64,000 bases of DNA from Deltaproteobacteria bacterium (lineage in GTDB: Bacteria; Myxococcota_A; JAADFL01), in contig JAADFL010000193.1 of the NCBI GenBank assembly GCA_013152945.1, positions 1 to 64,000 of the forward strand, given 5' to 3'. Below, in pieces: positions 35,368 through 46,000 of this stretch. Position numbers and translations under genes: made by a program. Within the stretch, counting starts at the first letter, position 1, and every line of letters starts with the position of its first letter. The notes beneath the pieces are model-generated. The model was not told the origin of the DNA and searched no databases. It saw nothing but the letters and a program-made list of their open reading frames with translations.

Positions 35368-35777
35368 TGGTCCAGGAGTTCCAGTTCCCAGGTTATCTTT
35401 GCCGTCTTTGCCAACATAGCCGACACACCGCAGAACCTCCCCTCGGAAAGTTCGATGGCCCTCACTATCTTGGGCTTGAAATCTTCATGCGCCCTAATGC
35501 GATAAGTGATTCTTATTTCCTTGAACACCCTGGGATGAGAATTGTTCTGCCTTGCTTTGACATGTACTGAAAAATCGGAAAAAGGAATTTTCTGCTTTTC
35601 GAGCATGAATACTACGTCCATGCCTGTACAGCCTGCCAATCCATGCAGCACGAGTTGCTTTGGACTCGGCCAGACTCCCAATCCACCGACATCCCTTGCT
35701 CCGTCCATGAATATTCGAGCCTCGTTTGGACCTGAAAAGAAGCGCAGTGAACTATCGTATTCGACTCTGGCCTCCAC
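35364..35777 (-). CDS. OsmC-family thiol peroxidase-like protein
   Basis: The 137-residue protein has the OsmC fold with both redox cysteines: one in VLHGLAGCTGMDVVFML and the second in LSEGRFCGVSAMLAK. Family members reduce organic hydroperoxides. The start is a GTG at 35777 with GAGGAG six bases upstream. It is sandwiched between a secreted discoidin-like protein (three bases away) and the GT-C/TPR protein (four-base overlap). Confidence 0.87.
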   Translation of the reverse strand: MEARVEYDSSLRFFSGPNEARIFMDGARDVGGLGVWPSPKQLVLHGLAGCTGMDVVFMLEKQKIPFSDFSVHVKARQNNSHPRVFKEIRITYRIRAHEDFKPKIVRAIELSEGRFCGVSAMLAKTAKITWELELLDQ

Positions 35778-35780
35778 ACT

Positions 35781-36491
35781 TCACTCCTCTCCCCATATTG
35801 AAGTCGTATGCAACTCCGATATCGCCGTATCATCGAACTGGCCCTTGTACACCTTACGTATGAACATTACTCCCACGTACATCGTGCGCTCGGTCATGGC
35901 CAATTCCTCCAACTTGACGCTCAACTTCTTTCGAACCGTTCGCGGCTTATCCTTGAAATACACTACCGTCCTGCCCATCCACTTGAATTTGGGTTCGATT
36001 TTATCCGTTCGAGTATTTCTTACAATCTTTACCAGGTAAACATCTACATAGACCTTTCTCGGCCGGTTGAAATTACTGAATTGCTCCTTGCCCGCGCCCG
36101 GGGTAATCTCTATATGCGTTGTGCCTTCAGGCAGATAGAATGCAATCCACTCATTCTTACCCCACCCCTTGGCGCCTTCAGCCCAAAAAGTATCCGGATT
36201 CCGGTCAAGAAGCTTGTCCACTCCGTAATATTCCTCGCCCCTTCCCTTTTCCACCAATGTTGACGAAGCTATGGGCACCCGCTCATCCTCAGCCAGCTTT
36301 TTCATGGCATCTATGAGGGCTTCCTTCTTGATTATCCTGGAAATATTGTTGAACGGGTCTTTCTTCTTCTTTTTCTGCACATGCTTGTGCTTATGTCTCT
36401 TTGATCTCGCAAGAGTTGTTCCTGCCGGAACGACAAAGAATGCAGCAAGAAAAAAGCACAACATTTTGACTTTTGAACTGTCGAACTTCAT
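35781..36491 (-). CDS. Secreted discoidin/NADase-type glycan-binding-like protein
   Basis: The 236-residue protein starts MKFDSSKVKMLCFFLAAFF, a signal peptide ending near GTTLA, followed by a very basic His/Lys stretch. A discoidin-like domain has GVDKLLDRNPDTFWAEGAKG and WGKNEWIAFYLPEGTTHIEI, resembling the NADase-type glycan-binding fold. The conserved Trp residues support carbohydrate or ligand binding at the cell surface. The ATG at 36491 has AGGAG eight bases upstream; the frame opens nine codons earlier at 36518. It leads the operon with OsmC and the GT-C/TPR protein. Confidence 0.65.
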   Translation of the reverse strand: MKFDSSKVKMLCFFLAAFFVVPAGTTLARSKRHKHKHVQKKKKKDPFNNISRIIKKEALIDAMKKLAEDERVPIASSTLVEKGRGEEYYGVDKLLDRNPDTFWAEGAKGWGKNEWIAFYLPEGTTHIEITPGAGKEQFSNFNRPRKVYVDVYLVKIVRNTRTDKIEPKFKWMGRTVVYFKDKPRTVRKKLSVKLEELAMTERTMYVGVMFIRKVYKGQFDDTAISELHTTSIWGEE

Positions 36492-36680
36492 TATTCTCTC
36501 CTGGACCTGCATGTTCAAGAAAAACCATCAACAGATCCTACTTATATTTCAACGAATGATTTTATGAGGATATTTCCTTTAATGGCAAGTTTTTTAGATT
36601 GTTTTTCCCGGCATACCACTGTGTAAGCTCCTTGTACTGCCCCGGAAATACAGTAAAATATCGCGGTAATTGAGCCGAAA

Positions 36681-36694
36681 CCGGAGCACTCCGG
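36681..36694. repeat. Short palindrome in the 36492-36840 gap
   Basis: CCGGAG (36681-36686), CA and CTCCGG (36689-36694) form a perfect inverted repeat. The gap of about 350 bases between the divergent discoidin-like and MshEN genes shows no other feature that I can support, and promoters for both must lie in it. Confidence 0.35.
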
Positions 36695-36840
36695 CCATCT
36701 TGGGCTTCCAGGCACTGAAAGTCAAGAAATAGCCTTGAAATGACCTTCAACGGATGTTAATTAATTGATCTCCAGAGTCGACATTCATGGGGCATGGATG
36801 CCTTGGAGAAAGGTGCTCTATTAGGCCGGAGGACTCGCAC

Positions 36841-38262
36841 TTGAAAAAGACCAGAGGTCACAAACTTGGTGATATCCTGCGGGAAGGGGAAGTAGCAGAT
36901 TCTTCCGGCATTGAAAAAGGCCTAAAGTATCAAAGAAAAACCGGCGAAAGAATTGCCAGTTCCCTTCTCTTCCTTGGCCTTGCATCCGAAAGAGACCTTG
37001 CCGAAAGTTTGGGAACACAAAAAGGGGTGCCTGCGGTCGTATTGGGAGAATCCGCGATAGAACTCGAGGTCATTGCAACAATACCTTACAAGGTGTCCAA
37101 GCAACAGCTCATACTTCCCCTGAAAATAACAGAGGCTAATATTTTCCTGGCAATGGCCGATCCCGACGATTTAAAAACCGCGGCGGAAGTTGAATTTGTA
37201 TCCGGTAAGAAAGTTATACCTCACGTAGCCTTGGCCGGACAATTGAGACGCTTCATAGAATCTGCAAGAAAAAAGAGAACCTCGAACCCGAAAGCCAAGT
37301 TGTTGATTGGAGAAACATTACTCGAACAAGGTTCTCCCGGTAATGCCTCTTTCGGCCAGAAATTGGCCGTTATTAAGCCCACAACCGGGTGGGAACCGGC
37401 TCTGGATGAGGCGTGGGATAACATGGAGCCAATGGATGCAGGCTTACGCGAGCCCATGGATATATTACCCAGCGAGAGTGAGGCAAAAAAAAACAGTCCT
37501 TCGCCCAAGCATATTCTGATTGTAGATGATGATCCCGATATACTTGAAATGATGTCCAAATACATCGAACACAAAGGCTTCAAAGTTGAGAAGGCGGAAA
37601 ACGGAACCAAGGCGCTTGCAAAGATAAGAAACAATAAACCCGGATTATTGATACTGGATGCCATGCTTCCGGGCATTCATGGATTCGAGATTTGTCGTAA
37701 AATCAAGGACAGCAAGCGCTACTCGTCAGTGCCGGTCATCATGATAAGCGCGGTGTACAAAGGTTGGCGGTACAGCGAAGACGTGCGACAAACCTACGGG
37801 GCCGACGACTACCTGGAAAAGCCCTTCCCCTTGGAAAAATTGTATGGCAAACTAAAACAATTCTTGAGTACCAAGAAAGAGATGGTTTCAGATGAGTCTC
37901 TTGTCAACGATGCGGAGACCGCACTGAAGGAGGGACTGCAAGCCCAGGGGAGAGGTGAAATTGATACAGCGATAGCCAAATTCAAAGAAGGAATTGCAAT
38001 AGATCCCATGTCGCATCAACTTCATTTCCACCTTGCGAATCTTCTTGCGGCGCAAGAAAACTATTTCATGGCAATTGGTGAATTGGAAAGGGCTGTTGAA
38101 TTGGAACCCAGGTTTTTTACTGCGTTGAAAGGTTTGGCGGTATTATATCAGAAAAAAGGATTGCTCAGGAAATCAATCGAGATGTGGGAGCGAGCGTTAT
38201 ACACGGCGCCTGATGACAAGACCAGGGATAAGATCAGGACTCATCTCTTCCAATTGTTATAG
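36841..38262 (+). CDS. MshEN-receiver-TPR regulatory protein
   Basis: The product has three parts. Residues about 1-150 fit the MshEN/T2SSE-N module, which in some proteins binds c-di-GMP (KLGDILREGEVADSSGIEKG and KTGERIASSLLFLGLASERD). Residues about 220-345 are a receiver domain (HILIVDDDPDILEMMSKYIE; acceptor Asp in LLILDAMLPG; YLEKPF). The last about 120 residues are TPRs. I use the TTG at 36841 because GGAGG is eight bases upstream and the MshEN motif starts right after; the ATG at 36787 is less likely. It precedes the GltJ/AgmX-like gene by 53 bases and may combine c-di-GMP and phosphorelay inputs. Confidence 0.8.
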   Translation: MKKTRGHKLGDILREGEVADSSGIEKGLKYQRKTGERIASSLLFLGLASERDLAESLGTQKGVPAVVLGESAIELEVIATIPYKVSKQQLILPLKITEANIFLAMADPDDLKTAAEVEFVSGKKVIPHVALAGQLRRFIESARKKRTSNPKAKLLIGETLLEQGSPGNASFGQKLAVIKPTTGWEPALDEAWDNMEPMDAGLREPMDILPSESEAKKNSPSPKHILIVDDDPDILEMMSKYIEHKGFKVEKAENGTKALAKIRNNKPGLLILDAMLPGIHGFEICRKIKDSKRYSSVPVIMISAVYKGWRYSEDVRQTYGADDYLEKPFPLEKLYGKLKQFLSTKKEMVSDESLVNDAETALKEGLQAQGRGEIDTAIAKFKEGIAIDPMSHQLHFHLANLLAAQENYFMAIGELERAVELEPRFFTALKGLAVLYQKKGLLRKSIEMWERALYTAPDDKTRDKIRTHLFQLL

Positions 38263-38315
38263 GCTCCGGTTGAAACTTGAGGCTCTGATGTGCAACTTTA
38301 GACGACGAGGTACCG

Positions 38316-40001
38316 ATGCGTTTTATCTGTGAAAAGTGCCATACCAAGTATTCAATCGCCGATGAAAAGGTTCGGGGCAAGGTTCTCAAGATACGTTGCA
38401 AGAAATGTCACAATATTATCGTGGTTCGCGAACCCGCTTCCAAGGCTAAATCAGCATTAAAGAAAAAAGATCAACTTGACGAAGAATTCGAACGGGCCTT
38501 TGACCGATTGACCGGAAAATCAGGGATCGCCTCCCGGCCGGAGTCAAAGGCAGCAAAGCAACAGTTGCGCGTTGCGCCCGACCTCAAAGATGACGTTGAT
38601 GCAGGAATAGAAGGTGAAGAGTGGTTCGCCATCCTCAGGGGCCGACAAATCGGCCCTATGAACCTTGATGAAGTGAAGCAGGCAATCAAAGACGAGCGAA
38701 TATCGCACGGCACGTACCTATGGCGGGATGGGATGGCCGACTGGGTCCGAGCGGCCCGTTGCGATGAAATCAAGCCTCTCTTACCCGATAGACGCATACC
38801 CAAGGCCCAAAAACCGTCTGAAGTAAAATCCAAGCCTGAAAAGGAAAAAGCCGGGGAACCGGAAGAAGACAAAACCAGGATAGCATCTCCCGAGTTGGCT
38901 GCCGAACTTGCGCGGAAATTGGAAAGCCAGGCCCAGCCGGCCGAATCTCAGCCGGAAGAAACTCCAAGACATGGGGAGCCCGAAGTTTCGGATGAAAAGG
39001 CTGTCGAGCAAGAAGAAGTCGCTGACCGGATACAAGACCAAAAAGAGGAAATACCCGAGAGAAGAGCCAGCGAGGAACCTGGAATACCCCCGCCTATGCC
39101 CGATGAAGATGAAGAAATACTCATCGCACCGGCCATTACGGGCAAACTCATAACCCTCAAGGCAGCCATTGCAATGAGCATAGCCTCTGCCGTAATTGCC
39201 ACAGTGGCTACGGCTCTCATAATCGAATTAACAAGGCCCAGGCCCCGGAATACTTCATCTAATGAAAATGCTCAACGGGTGACAAAGGTAAGCAAACGAA
39301 AAAAGATTATCCTGACGCCCGAGCTGCTTGCCCTCAAGAGTAAGCTGTTCGGTCAAGATGGTTCAAGAAGGAGCAGGAGGGGCAGGAGATCCGGCAGCCG
39401 CCCCCAGAAAAAAACAGGCCACAATTTATCAATATCCAGTCCCACCATGGGTGATTCCAACGAAAAACCAAGTGCTGACCTTGCTGCGACTTTCAAGAAT
39501 GCCGGCATGGATCTCGACCAGGCAAGGGGTTCCAGGGGCACCGGCACTGCAACAGGAGGTGTGGCCATGGCTGCTTCGACCGCCGGTTCCCCGGAAGACG
39601 GCTTGGCTGATTTATCCAGGAAGCGGAGATCCGACGACACAGGCTCGGATGGCTTGGACCTCGGCTCTCGCCGGAAAAGGACCTCTCTTCGAGGGATGAA
39701 CACCGCAGGCTTGCCCGAGGGACTACCCCCTGAAACGGTGGCATCCCACTTCCAGGGAATGTGGATAGAAACATGCTACAACAGGGCTTTAAAGAGAGAT
39801 CCCTCCATGAAGGGAAAAATGATAGTCGAATTCGAGATACGAAATGACGGGAGGGTATATTCAGTCAGGATATCACCTTCCACTTTTTTGGGAACCTTCC
39901 TGGCAAAGTGCTTCAGCCGGGAAATAAAGAAGATTAGATTTCCGATGTTCAGGGGAGACCCGATTCCCATTGAATACCCGTTCCTCCTCTCCGCACATTA
40001 G
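38316..40001 (+). CDS. GltJ/AgmX-like zinc-ribbon, GYF, TM, TonB-like protein
   Basis: The 561-residue protein has an N-terminal MJ0042-type zinc ribbon (CEKCHTKYSIADEK and later CKKCHN), a GYF-2-like domain at about residue 100 (GRQIGPMNLDEVKQAIKDE), a disordered acidic/Pro linker, one TM helix near 290 (AIAMSIASAVIATVATALII), a long periplasmic linker, and a C-terminal AgmX/PglI-type TonB-like domain (MIVEFEIRNDGRVYSVRI). The layout matches the myxobacterial gliding protein GltJ/AgmX. It probably spans from cytoplasm to periplasm. The giant TPR protein follows 44 bases later. Confidence 0.83.
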   Translation: MRFICEKCHTKYSIADEKVRGKVLKIRCKKCHNIIVVREPASKAKSALKKKDQLDEEFERAFDRLTGKSGIASRPESKAAKQQLRVAPDLKDDVDAGIEGEEWFAILRGRQIGPMNLDEVKQAIKDERISHGTYLWRDGMADWVRAARCDEIKPLLPDRRIPKAQKPSEVKSKPEKEKAGEPEEDKTRIASPELAAELARKLESQAQPAESQPEETPRHGEPEVSDEKAVEQEEVADRIQDQKEEIPERRASEEPGIPPPMPDEDEEILIAPAITGKLITLKAAIAMSIASAVIATVATALIIELTRPRPRNTSSNENAQRVTKVSKRKKIILTPELLALKSKLFGQDGSRRSRRGRRSGSRPQKKTGHNLSISSPTMGDSNEKPSADLAATFKNAGMDLDQARGSRGTGTATGGVAMAASTAGSPEDGLADLSRKRRSDDTGSDGLDLGSRRKRTSLRGMNTAGLPEGLPPETVASHFQGMWIETCYNRALKRDPSMKGKMIVEFEIRNDGRVYSVRISPSTFLGTFLAKCFSREIKKIRFPMFRGDPIPIEYPFLLSAH

Positions 40002-40045
40002 TACGGAGCAGGGTTCGGTTAAAATTTGAACGGAGGTCGAGGTAC

Positions 40046-43000
40046 ATGGATCACGAAAAGGCTATAGCTAACTACTGGAACATACTTGAAGCGGAACCGG
40101 CGAATCGTGAGGCGTTCGCTTCCCTTGAGAAGCTGTTGTTCAAACTGGGGCGATGGGAACAACTCATCTCCCTGTATGAAAAAACAGCCGGGGCCGTAGG
40201 CGGCCCAAAGGGCGCCCCCTTGATCCTGAAGGCCGGAATGATTTGGAACGCCAAGCTCAAGAGGCGGGAAAAGGCGGTCGAATGTTATAAGAAGACGCTG
40301 GAATTGGATCCGGACAATCTCTCGGCAATGGCTCACCTGAAGGAACATTATGCCGCTACAAAGCAGTGGAATGAATACGTAGGACTGCTGCGCGAGGAAG
40401 CCAAACAGGCGGAAAGCCCTGAAGAAAAGGGGGATTTGCTGTTCAGCATAGGCACTACTTACAGAGACAAGCTGGGAGAGCCCGGCAAGGCGATGAGTGC
40501 CTTCCAGGAGGCATTCAAGACTGATCCGAAGTGCACCAAGGCCATTAAGGCGGGAATGGAGATATATAAAAATCTCGGCCGCTGGAACATGGTGGTCAAA
40601 TTGTTGAACATCCAACTTCGCGTGCTGAAAGATGACCAGGAAAAGGCGGATGTTTATATGGAGATGGCTGAAATATATGCATCAAGGATGAGCCAAACCA
40701 ATGATGCGATAGAATGCTATCAAAAGGTCCTGGAGCTGGCGCCCGGAAACATGAAGGCCTTGGAGGCAATGGGAAATTTGTACGCTTCCGGAGGAGCTGC
40801 CGCAGCTTTGGAGGGGACGGAGGCAACAGAGCCGACTTCTGTAACCCAGGCGCCTGGAGCTGCGGAAACTGCAGCCCATTACATATCCCTTGCGGAAATA
40901 CAGATGCAGGAGCCCCCAAACCTTGAACAGGCCAGGGAACTCTGTGAAAAAGCTCTTGCAATCGAGCCCGGCAACAAGATGGCCGTCGAAATACTCGAAG
41001 AAACTTTCCGCAAAGAAAAACGTTGGAACGATTTGGTTTTGTTTCTTGAAAAACAGGTCGATCTCACGCCGGATACCGATCGCAAGCTCGACTTCCTTTC
41101 AAACCTGATAATCATTGCAGCCAGGGAAATGAAACGACCCAAGAAGGCAAGGGGATATATTGAACAGGCCATGGCGCTGGGCGCCGCAAAGGAAACATTA
41201 TTCAGTCCTGTGCTGGAGGTGTATGAACGTTCGGGACGATTCACAGAATACCTGGACCTACTTAGTTTAAAGGTGCAATATTCCGAGGATGTCGCAGAGA
41301 AAGCCGGGATACTCCTGGAGATGGGTGACCTATGGCGGGAACAGCTCAAGAATGAAGAAAAGGCCAATGAATTCTATCTACAAGTATTAGAAATCAATCC
41401 GGAAAATGAGCGTGCCCAAGAACTGCATGAACAATACTTGAGAGCAAGGGGAGATTGGGATGCCCTGATCGATGTCCTGTGCAAAAAAGCAGAAACAGCC
41501 GAAAGCGATGAAGAAAAGGCTTCACATTATGCCGAGGCCGCCAAGCTATTGACAACGGCCGAGGATTACCAGTACGCACCGGAGATAGCCTTGCCGAGGG
41601 CAATTGAATTTTGGGAAAAAGTCCTGGACCTGGATCCTTCAAACAAGGAAGCGCGTGTATCCCTGACAGACCTGTACAGGACGACCGGAAATTATGAGAA
41701 ATTCCTTGCTGTTCTTGAAAACAATATCGAGCTCGCAGAAACCGATGAGGATAAGATAGCTTCTTTGCGCGAAATTGCTGAAATCTGTTTCCAGGTCGTG
41801 GGCGATCACCAAAGAGCAATAGAGACTTACTCCAAGCTACTCGATATTCAGCCACATGACCCGGAAGCACTGGATGCAATGGCTCAATACTACCGTGAAG
41901 CAGGTGAGTTCGAGGACTTGGCCCAGGTCCTCGATAGACGCAGAGCATCAATAAATGAGCCGGCCGAACTTTTGGCCTTGAATGAAGAGTTGGCATACAT
42001 CTTCGTCCAACGGCTTGGTGACACTGAAAAGGCAATCGAGGCGTACAAGGAAATTCTTAAGCTCGACCCGGAAAACCTTGGCGCCTTGGGAGCCCTGGAA
42101 AAACTGTATTCAAGCAAAAATGATTGGCGGGGACTCTTCGAAGTATTCGCCAAGCAACGCGATCTTGCACGAGAGCCCGGCAGAAGGGCGGAAATATCAG
42201 CCAGGGCGGCAAGAATAGCCACAGAACATCCCGAAGAAACCGGTGCTGACTCGGATGCCATAACAGCCCTGTGGACAGAGGTCTTGGCGGTGAGGCCGGA
42301 TGACAAGGATGCGCTTGCCGCTCTTGCCGATATATACCGGGAAGCCGGTGCGTGGGAAGAGTTCGTGGCCGACTTGATAAGCCTTGCCGGCACAACGGAG
42401 AAACCAGAGGAAAGAGCGAAAATAAGGCTCGCAGCAGCTGATGCAGCAAACGAAAAATTGGGAGACCCGGTCAAGGCACGCGAGTTGTATAGACTCGTTC
42501 TCCAGGACAATCCTGCTGAAAAGAAAGCAATCGAAACTCTCCAAAGCCTTTCAGAGGCCGATGAGGACTGGGAAGGACTGGCAGAGGTTCTCGAAATGAA
42601 GGTATCCACCTCAGAGGAGGACGATTTTATCAAGCTTAACATGGAGCTTGCCGGTCTGTATGAAAACAAGCTGAATAAAACGGATGATGCCATAGGCGCT
42701 CTCAACAGGGTCCTGGACCTGGACCCGGGAAACCAGGGCGCGGTTGTCGAGTTGTCCCGTCTTCTTCAGGACTCGGAGCGCTGGGATGAACTCACCGAGG
42801 TCCTGGATAAGCGACTGGACATGACCTCACAGATGGATGAACGCCTGGATATTCTGCGGGAACTGGCCGGAGTCAGGGAAAGAGAACTGGCCGATTACGG
42901 CGGAGCGGCATCCGCGTACGAACAAATATTGGAGATCGACCCCTCGGATCATGAAGCGACCGAGGCATTGGAGAGAATTTACCTGGAAGGCGGGGAATGG

Positions 43001-46000
43001 GAACAACTGATAAGGCTGTTCAACCGGAAGATTGAAGCAGCGGAAGATCCGGAAGATAAGAGTACATTACTTCTGCAAATGGCCGATATATACGAGAACA
43101 AGATGGTCCGCAAAGACCTGGCTTTCGAAACTTACGCAAGGTTGTTCGAATTAGGCGTTTCCGACAGTGACACCTTGAGCGAATTGGAAAGGTTGGCCGG
43201 CGAGTTGAACCAGTGGGATCTGGCCAGGGTCCTGGAAATCGAGGCAGATCGTACTCAAGACAAAGAGAGCCAAGTCAAGCTGCTCTTCAGAGTGGCCGGG
43301 TTGGCAGTCGATAAACTGGAAAGTCCTGACAAGGCAATAGCAACGTACAAGAAAATACTTGAAATATCCCCGGCGGACCGGGAAGCCCATAAGGCCGTTG
43401 TCCATCTGCTGAAGAAGGGGGGAGATTACACAGAATTGGCGCAAGCCCTCGACACCGAGGCGGATGCCCTGGAAGACGATCCGAATGAACGCGCCGAAGT
43501 GCTGTTATCTCTGGCCTCTGTCTACGAAGAAAACCTGGATGATCTGGAAAGAGCGGTTCAAACCTATCGAAGGGTAATGGATATACAGCCTGGAAACAGG
43601 GATGCCCTTTCCGCGCTGTCCAGGATATACAACCAGGAAAAACGATGGCAAGAACTGGCTGAAGTCCTGGAGCAGGAAGTCGCTGCAACAAATGACATGG
43701 AACGCAAGGTTTCTCTTCATTACCAGATTGCAGGGTTGTGGGAAAGGGAACTCAACCAGCCGGAGAAATCAGTAGACAGTTACTTGGCAATCCTGGATAT
43801 CGACTCCTCGAACCTTCCTGCCCTAAAATCCCTGGAAAAGCTATACAACTCTCTCGAACGCTGGAAGGATCTGGCCCTCGTATACGTCAGGGAGGCCAAC
43901 CTGTTCGATGAAGCCGACATCAAGATAGTCATGCTGTCAAAGGCTGCCAAAATTCTCGAGCACAAGGTATCGGACAGGCAAGAGGCTATTGAAATATTGA
44001 ACAATATACTCGAGATCGATCCTGACAACCTGCCGGCCATAAGGGGTTTACAGAGGCTTTACTTCGATGAAGAGGACTGGGAACGACTTATCGAGGTTTA
44101 CGAACGCGAAATCCCACTCGAAGGAGATACGTCCAGGCAGGTGGCACTGTACCAGGCTATCGGCGAAATCTTTGAAATCAAGCTCGAACGGGCGGAAAAG
44201 GCTGTTGAAAGTTATGAAAAGATACTCGAACTCGCGGGAGAGCACAGACAAGCATTACAGGCGTTAAGCCGCATTTATGCCAAGCTCGAAGAATGGGAAC
44301 GATGCGTACAGACCACAACGAGAGAGGCTGCACTGGCACCTGATACAAACACAGGTGCAGAGCTCAATATCAAGGTCGCCGAGATCTTCAGAGACAAGCT
44401 CGACGCCCCGGACAGGGCTCTCGAGCACTTCCAGCGAGCATTGGAACTCAATCCAACCGCATCAAAGGCCCTGGACGGAGCAGCGAATATCCTCAGGAAG
44501 CAGCAACGATGGCAAGAACTCTACCAGCTAAAGAAAATAGAAGAAAAAACTTTACCCAGGGGAGAGGAACATGCGGCTGTCCTGTGCGAAATAGCCAAGC
44601 TTGGAATGGAAAAACTGGGCATGGAGGACGAGGCGATAACCTGCTACAAGGACGCATTGGAATCGGTTACCGACTATCTTCCTGCAATGCTTCCCCTGGC
44701 CGAAATCTATTTTAACAGACAAAACTGGAAGGAAACGGCACCTCTGCTCGAAAGAATCGTCGAAGCGGAAAAGGACAGAACCGAACCATCCACACTCGCA
44801 TCACTCAAGTACCGCCAAGGCTGGGCACTGGACCAACTCAACGATGGAGCCGAAGCCCGCAAGTGCTACGAGGACGCTATCTCCATGGCGCCCGACCTCC
44901 TTGAAGCGAGATCCTCGTTGGTCGAATTACTCCTGCGTGAAGATGATAAAGCCGCGGCTCTCCCTCACATGGAAGCAATAGCAAATTTAAAAATGGACTC
45001 TGTGGCTCCGGAAGAGGCGGCGGGGCTTTACTACAGGGTCGGAGCAATGGCGCAGGAGCTTGGAGAATCCGACAAGGCTATAGAGGCATTTGAAAAGGCC
45101 ATTGACATCGACCGATCTCACCTGCCTTCCCTTGAAGCCTTGGCACAAGCTTATGAATCATCCGAAAGATGGGAAGATGCGGTCAAGGTTTCGGATGATC
45201 TGCTTCAAATAACCAAGGAAGCTGGACTACGGTCCAGGTTGCTCACGCGGGTGGGCACGATGCTCATGGACCGTCTGTCCGATCCGGCAAGTGCAGTTGC
45301 CAAGTTGGCAGAGGCGGCGGAGCTGGCACCTGAAGACATGGAGGTCCAGACGAAACTCCTCGAGGCGTACAAGACGGCAGGTATGTGGCAAGAAGCCGTG
45401 GAATACGTGTCCAGGCTCATTGAAGCGGAAGAAGATCCCAGGAGAACGGGAATACTGGAAGTATACCTGGGAGAACTCTACCGTGATGGACTGGGCGACC
45501 AGGACAGGGCTGTCGAAGCATATTGTGAAGCATTGCGAAAGGATCCGGGCAACCAAGGTGCTCAACAAGCCCTTTTTACCTATCACGAACAAGATGGCTC
45601 CTGGGAAAAATTGGCGGAACGTTTCAGGTCGATAGCCGATTCAATACCAGAGGAACGCATCGAGACAAAGGCCGACCTGGTAAAAGCCCTTGGAAAGCTT
45701 TACATAGAAAAACTTCAAGACCGCAACAAGGCAATCGAGACCCTGCGGGAGGCCGCGGAACTGGACAGGGAAGACATTGAAATTCACAAGGCCCTGGTAG
45801 AACTGTTTGGAGATGATGAAAACTATAAGGCCGAAGCAATCGACAGCCACAAGGCCCTGCTGCGCGGAGATCCTTTACGGGTTGACACCTACCATCTCCT
45901 GGCCAAGACCTACCAGGAACGCGGGCAGGCGGACAAGGCATTCTGCGTATGTGCTGTTCTCAACTTCCTTAAGGAAACCACACCCGAGGAAAAGAAGTTC